Shown here in pieces: positions 42,522-44,335 of a DNA stretch of 44,335 bases. Position 1 is the stretch's first letter, and each line of letters begins with the position of its first letter. Source of the stretch: Phycisphaera sp. TMED9 (GTDB taxonomy: Bacteria; Planctomycetota; Phycisphaerae; Phycisphaerales; SM1A02); the NCBI GenBank assembly GCA_002167845.2, contig NHBO02000076.1, forward strand, positions 30,376-74,710. Direction: 5' to 3'. The translations under genes and the position numbers were made by a program. The notes beneath the pieces were generated by a model. The model was not told where the DNA came from, ran no database searches, and was given only the letters and a program-made list of their open reading frames with translations.

Positions 42522-43355
42522 ATGCGACGGAAGATGGCGCGGGTACGAGGATCGTTTCAGACCATCGTGACGTCGGGCTTTCGAGTCCTTCAAGCGATGC
42601 TGGGAAGTCAGCGTCCGTCGGGCGTGGTGTTGGAGTGCCTTCTCCACGAGGCGATTCGAAACGCGTCTCGATCAACATCCGATTCCGCCTTCCGCTCGGA
42701 GGCGCGTACTCCGCGTTCCATCGCTTCGGCTTCGATCGCGCCTGCTTCGATCGAAGGGATGCCGTCTGGAATCGAATCGATGGTCGATCTCGGCTGTTAC
42801 GAGGGCGTGCTCGCCGAGATCCTCGTGACGGCGAAGTATCAGGCGTGGTCGGAACCACTGGAGCGCCTCGGGCTTCGACTCGGCGAGGAATTGCAGGCGA
42901 CGGCTTCCTGGCTCTCCGAACCGGGCGGGGGAGGGAGCCGGCCGCTGGTGGTACCAGTCCCGTCGCCGAGACTTCGACGGTGGCATCGGGGGCTCGATCA
43001 CACGGTGATTCTCGCCGAAGGTGTGGCGCAAGTGATCGGCGGTGATCTGCGGTCACTGTTCGCCCGGCGCTGGTCGCCGCCACAGATGTCCTTGAGCCGA
43101 CAAGCTCGTCGGGACGTCGGATCTTCCTTGCGACTCCGCGGTGGCGCATCGCGAGCGTTGCGCCGACGGCGAACGGTCCTCATCGTCGACGATGTCACGA
43201 CGACTGGATCAACCCTTGCAGCGATGGCAAAGGCGCTGTGTGAAGGAGGTGCCGGATCCGTCCATGCGTGCGTGGTCGCCTCCGGTCGATCGGGTTGCCA
43301 GGTTGCGGCGAGGCAGGAGGACCACCCGATTCCACGGGGGGTTCGTGGTGGATAG
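42522..43355 (+). CDS. ComF-family phosphoribosyltransferase-like protein without an N-terminal zinc ribbon
   Basis: The 277-residue protein shows the ComF layout: YEGVLAEILVTAKYQAW, VVPVPSPRLRRWHRGLDHTV, LSRQARRDVGSS, and the PRPP-binding loop VLIVDDVTTTGSTL. ComF proteins are linked to DNA uptake and recombination-related functions, though their reaction is unknown. The usual Cys4 zinc ribbon at the N-terminus is absent; the first 85 residues are Arg/Ser-rich and unlike the family. Start candidates are ATG 42522 and ATG 42534. The frame is open to 42444, but that would start next to the aconitase terminator stem. The gene lies just before the rRNA promoter region. Confidence 0.8.
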   Translation: MRRKMARVRGSFQTIVTSGFRVLQAMLGSQRPSGVVLECLLHEAIRNASRSTSDSAFRSEARTPRSIASASIAPASIEGMPSGIESMVDLGCYEGVLAEILVTAKYQAWSEPLERLGLRLGEELQATASWLSEPGGGGSRPLVVPVPSPRLRRWHRGLDHTVILAEGVAQVIGGDLRSLFARRWSPPQMSLSRQARRDVGSSLRLRGGASRALRRRRTVLIVDDVTTTGSTLAAMAKALCEGGAGSVHACVVASGRSGCQVAARQEDHPIPRGVRGG

Positions 43356-43580
43356 CCGGTGCATCCTGTCGATTGCGCTGGTTCAGTGGAATCATGTCCA
43401 ACTTCCACCGATCCGGCCCACCGGGAGAGTCTTTGGTCAAGATGTCCAAAAACAGCCCTATCACGCCCAATCAAGGCCTATTATCGTCCCGAAAGCCCTC
43501 CGGCCGGCCTCAGGCTCACTTTTGCCGTCGGGGGCGGGCCAAGAAGTCGAGAGAAGCCGGATATTTGGCACTGGGGTGGG

Positions 43581-43608
43581 TTGACAGGGGCGACGGTTTC
43601 CGTAGGAT
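43581..43608 (+). promoter_or_regulatory. rrn: Probable rRNA operon promoter (TTGACA-16 bp-TAGGAT)
   Basis: TTGACA (43581-43586) is a perfect -35 box and TAGGAT (43603-43608) is a good -10 box with a 16-bp spacer. The start would be near 43615, giving a leader of about 400 nt before 16S rRNA. This is the best sigma-70-type promoter I found in the window. Confidence 0.75.
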
Positions 43609-43658
43609 GCCTCGTCTCGCCATTGCGAAACGCATTGGCGGCACGGCCTCGGTCGTGT

Positions 43659-43670
43659 TCCTCTTTGACA
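43659..43670 (+). promoter_or_regulatory. boxA-like antitermination element in the rRNA leader
   Basis: TCCTCTTTGACA matches the bacterial rRNA boxA (TGCTCTTTAACA) at 10 of 12 positions and lies about 45 nt after the predicted start. In other bacteria NusB/S10 bind such a site in the RNA to prevent early termination of rRNA transcription. Confidence 0.65.
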
Positions 43671-43749
43671 AGTGAATGATTCGGACATGCCGCGAGGATG
43701 GAGCGTCTCGAAGACCTGCTCACAACAGGGCTTCGTGGTGTAATCCCAA

Positions 43750-43777
43750 TGGTCGGCCCACACAGCCGGGCCGTCCA
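43750..43777 (+). other. Leader hairpin 1
   Basis: TGGTCGGCCC (43750-43759) and GGGCCGTCCA (43768-43777) pair with one T-T mismatch around an 8-nt loop. It is the first of several stems in the rRNA leader, about 80 nt after the boxA-like site. Confidence 0.6.
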
Positions 43778-43873
43778 ATGGACATCCTTGTGATACCAAG
43801 TTAATTTTCCTTCAAGGGATTCTTACGTACTTCACTTTCGGGTGAGGTAAGTATGGATGTCCGTGAACCGATA

Positions 43874-43922
43874 CCGGCAGGTTAGCCGCCTGCCGGCACT
43901 AATCGTGATTCCTCGGAATCAC
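43874..43922 (+). other. Leader hairpins 2 and 3
   Basis: CCGGCAGG (43874-43881) pairs with CCTGCCGG (43889-43896) around a 7-nt loop. Immediately after, GTGATTC (43905-43911) pairs with GAATCAC (43916-43922) around the loop CTCG. No T-tract follows, so these look like RNA structure and not terminators. Confidence 0.65.
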
Positions 43923-43945
43923 AACTTGAGATTAGTGAAGACCGG

Positions 43946-44005
43946 CCGCGTCTTCCGACGCGGTCAACCAGGCCAAACCTTCGAAGTTACGTTGGTCTTC
44001 AAGAC
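43946..44005 (+). other. Leader hairpins 4 and 5
   Basis: CCGCGTC (43946-43952) pairs with GACGCGG (43957-43963) around the tetraloop TTCC. A further small stem, GGTCTT/AAGACC, lies near 43994-44006 just before the 16S start. They may help processing of the 16S 5' end. Confidence 0.55.
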
Positions 44006-44018
44006 CTTCTATCGAACA

Positions 44019-44335
44019 CAATTGAAGAGTTTGATCCTGGCTCAGATTGAACGCTGGCGGTATGGCTAAAACATGCAAGTCGAGCGCGAACGTCCTTCGG
44101 GACTATTAGAGCGGCGTAAGGGCGAGGAATCCATTTCTACGTACCCCAAGGTCGAGGATAGCTCAGGGAAACCTGAGGTAATACTCGATGTGGTGCTTCG
44201 GCATCAAAGGCTTGCTGCCTTGGGAGCGGGGAATGACCTATCAGGTTGTTGGTGAGGTAATGGCTCACCAAGCCTTAGACGGGTAGCGGGTGTGAGAGCA
44301 CGACCCGCCGCATCGGGACTGAGACACTGCCCGGA
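44019..44335 (+). rRNA. 16S ribosomal RNA, 5' part (truncated by the window end)
   Basis: AGAGTTTGATCCTGGCTCAG at 44026-44045 is the universal 16S 5' site (position 8 onward in E. coli numbering), so the mature 5' end lies near 44019. It is followed by ATTGAACGCTGGCGG and CATGCAAGTCGAGCG. The window ends after ACTGAGACACTGCCCGGA, at about E. coli position 330. The variant GACACTGCCCGGA replaces the common GACACGGTCCAGA, as in planctomycetes such as Phycisphaerae. The rest of the rRNA operon lies outside. Confidence 0.98.

Larger units (their letters stand above)
43356..44018 (+). promoter_or_regulatory. Intergenic region with rRNA operon promoter and structured leader
   Basis: These 663 bp contain no convincing gene. 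Frames open here lack family patterns and overlap the promoter. The visible elements are a near-consensus promoter at 43581, a boxA-like site at 43659, and a series of hairpins between 43750 and 44010, each listed separately. The stretch 43356-43580 holds nothing I can assign. Confidence 0.7.

Noticed and set aside
43141-43675. Open frames running from the comF 3' end into the rRNA promoter
   Set aside because: They overlap the promoter and comF, and show no family motif.
1-44335. CRISPR arrays, tRNA genes, insertion sequences and transposases
   Set aside because: I looked for spaced repeats, cloverleaf patterns and transposase motifs and saw none. The tandem repeats found are short and in promoter or coding regions.

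Overview
The window looks like the chromosome of a planctomycete, most probably of the class Phycisphaerae. The evidence is a PEP-CTERM-type protein whose C-terminal signal reads PAPGALALLG followed by a run of arginines, the 5' end of a 16S rRNA gene with GAGACACTGCCCGGA at the window edge, moderately high GC, and many genes without a Shine-Dalgarno site. No genus can be named from the sequence alone.

Layout. 1-1508: the end of an unidentified gene and a GH57 alpha-amylase. 1599-7029: a sulfate block with CysNC (ATP sulfurylase GTPase fused to APS kinase), CysD, a second free-standing CysC, and an SLC13-type transporter with two TrkA-C domains. 7121-35545: a very large surface-glycan locus. 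It encodes three DegT-family sugar aminotransferases (one fused to a CBS pair), two CapD-family dehydratases, a WbpB/WlbA-like oxidoreductase with a WbpD-like acetyltransferase, a PglC-like phosphoglycosyl transferase, two Wzx-type flippases, two O-antigen ligase/polymerase-type proteins, a short Wzz-like protein, AsnB, several glycosyltransferases, a methyltransferase, and a formyltransferase-WbqC-WecE group. 35695-38340: a PEP-CTERM protein and an exported Gly/Arg-rich EF-hand protein. 38489-43355: serine acetyltransferase, aconitase and a ComF-like phosphoribosyltransferase. 43356-44335: an rRNA promoter, a structured leader with a boxA-like element, and the first ~317 nt of 16S rRNA.

How the genes fit together. 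The minus-strand run 16884 to 10085 (oxidoreductase, acetyltransferase, dehydratase, flippase, AsnB) and the plus-strand run 20570 to 28050 (UDP-sulfoquinovose synthase, epimerase, flippase, glycosyltransferase, polymerase, glycosyltransferase, Wzz-like) look like two operons of a Wzx/Wzy-type polysaccharide system. The most interesting observation is that the plus-strand operon opens with a clear SQD1/SqdB-type UDP-sulfoquinovose synthase, which retains the Thr, Tyr-His and Lys active-site pattern. It is tightly coupled to polysaccharide genes rather than to an SQDG lipid synthase, and a sulfate uptake and activation block lies about 13 kb away. My inference is that the cell makes an extracellular polysaccharide or glycan containing sulfoquinovose. 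No sulfotransferase, APS/PAPS reductase or SqdX-type lipid glycosyltransferase is visible in the window.

All calls come from reading the sequence and translations by eye. No database searches were run.
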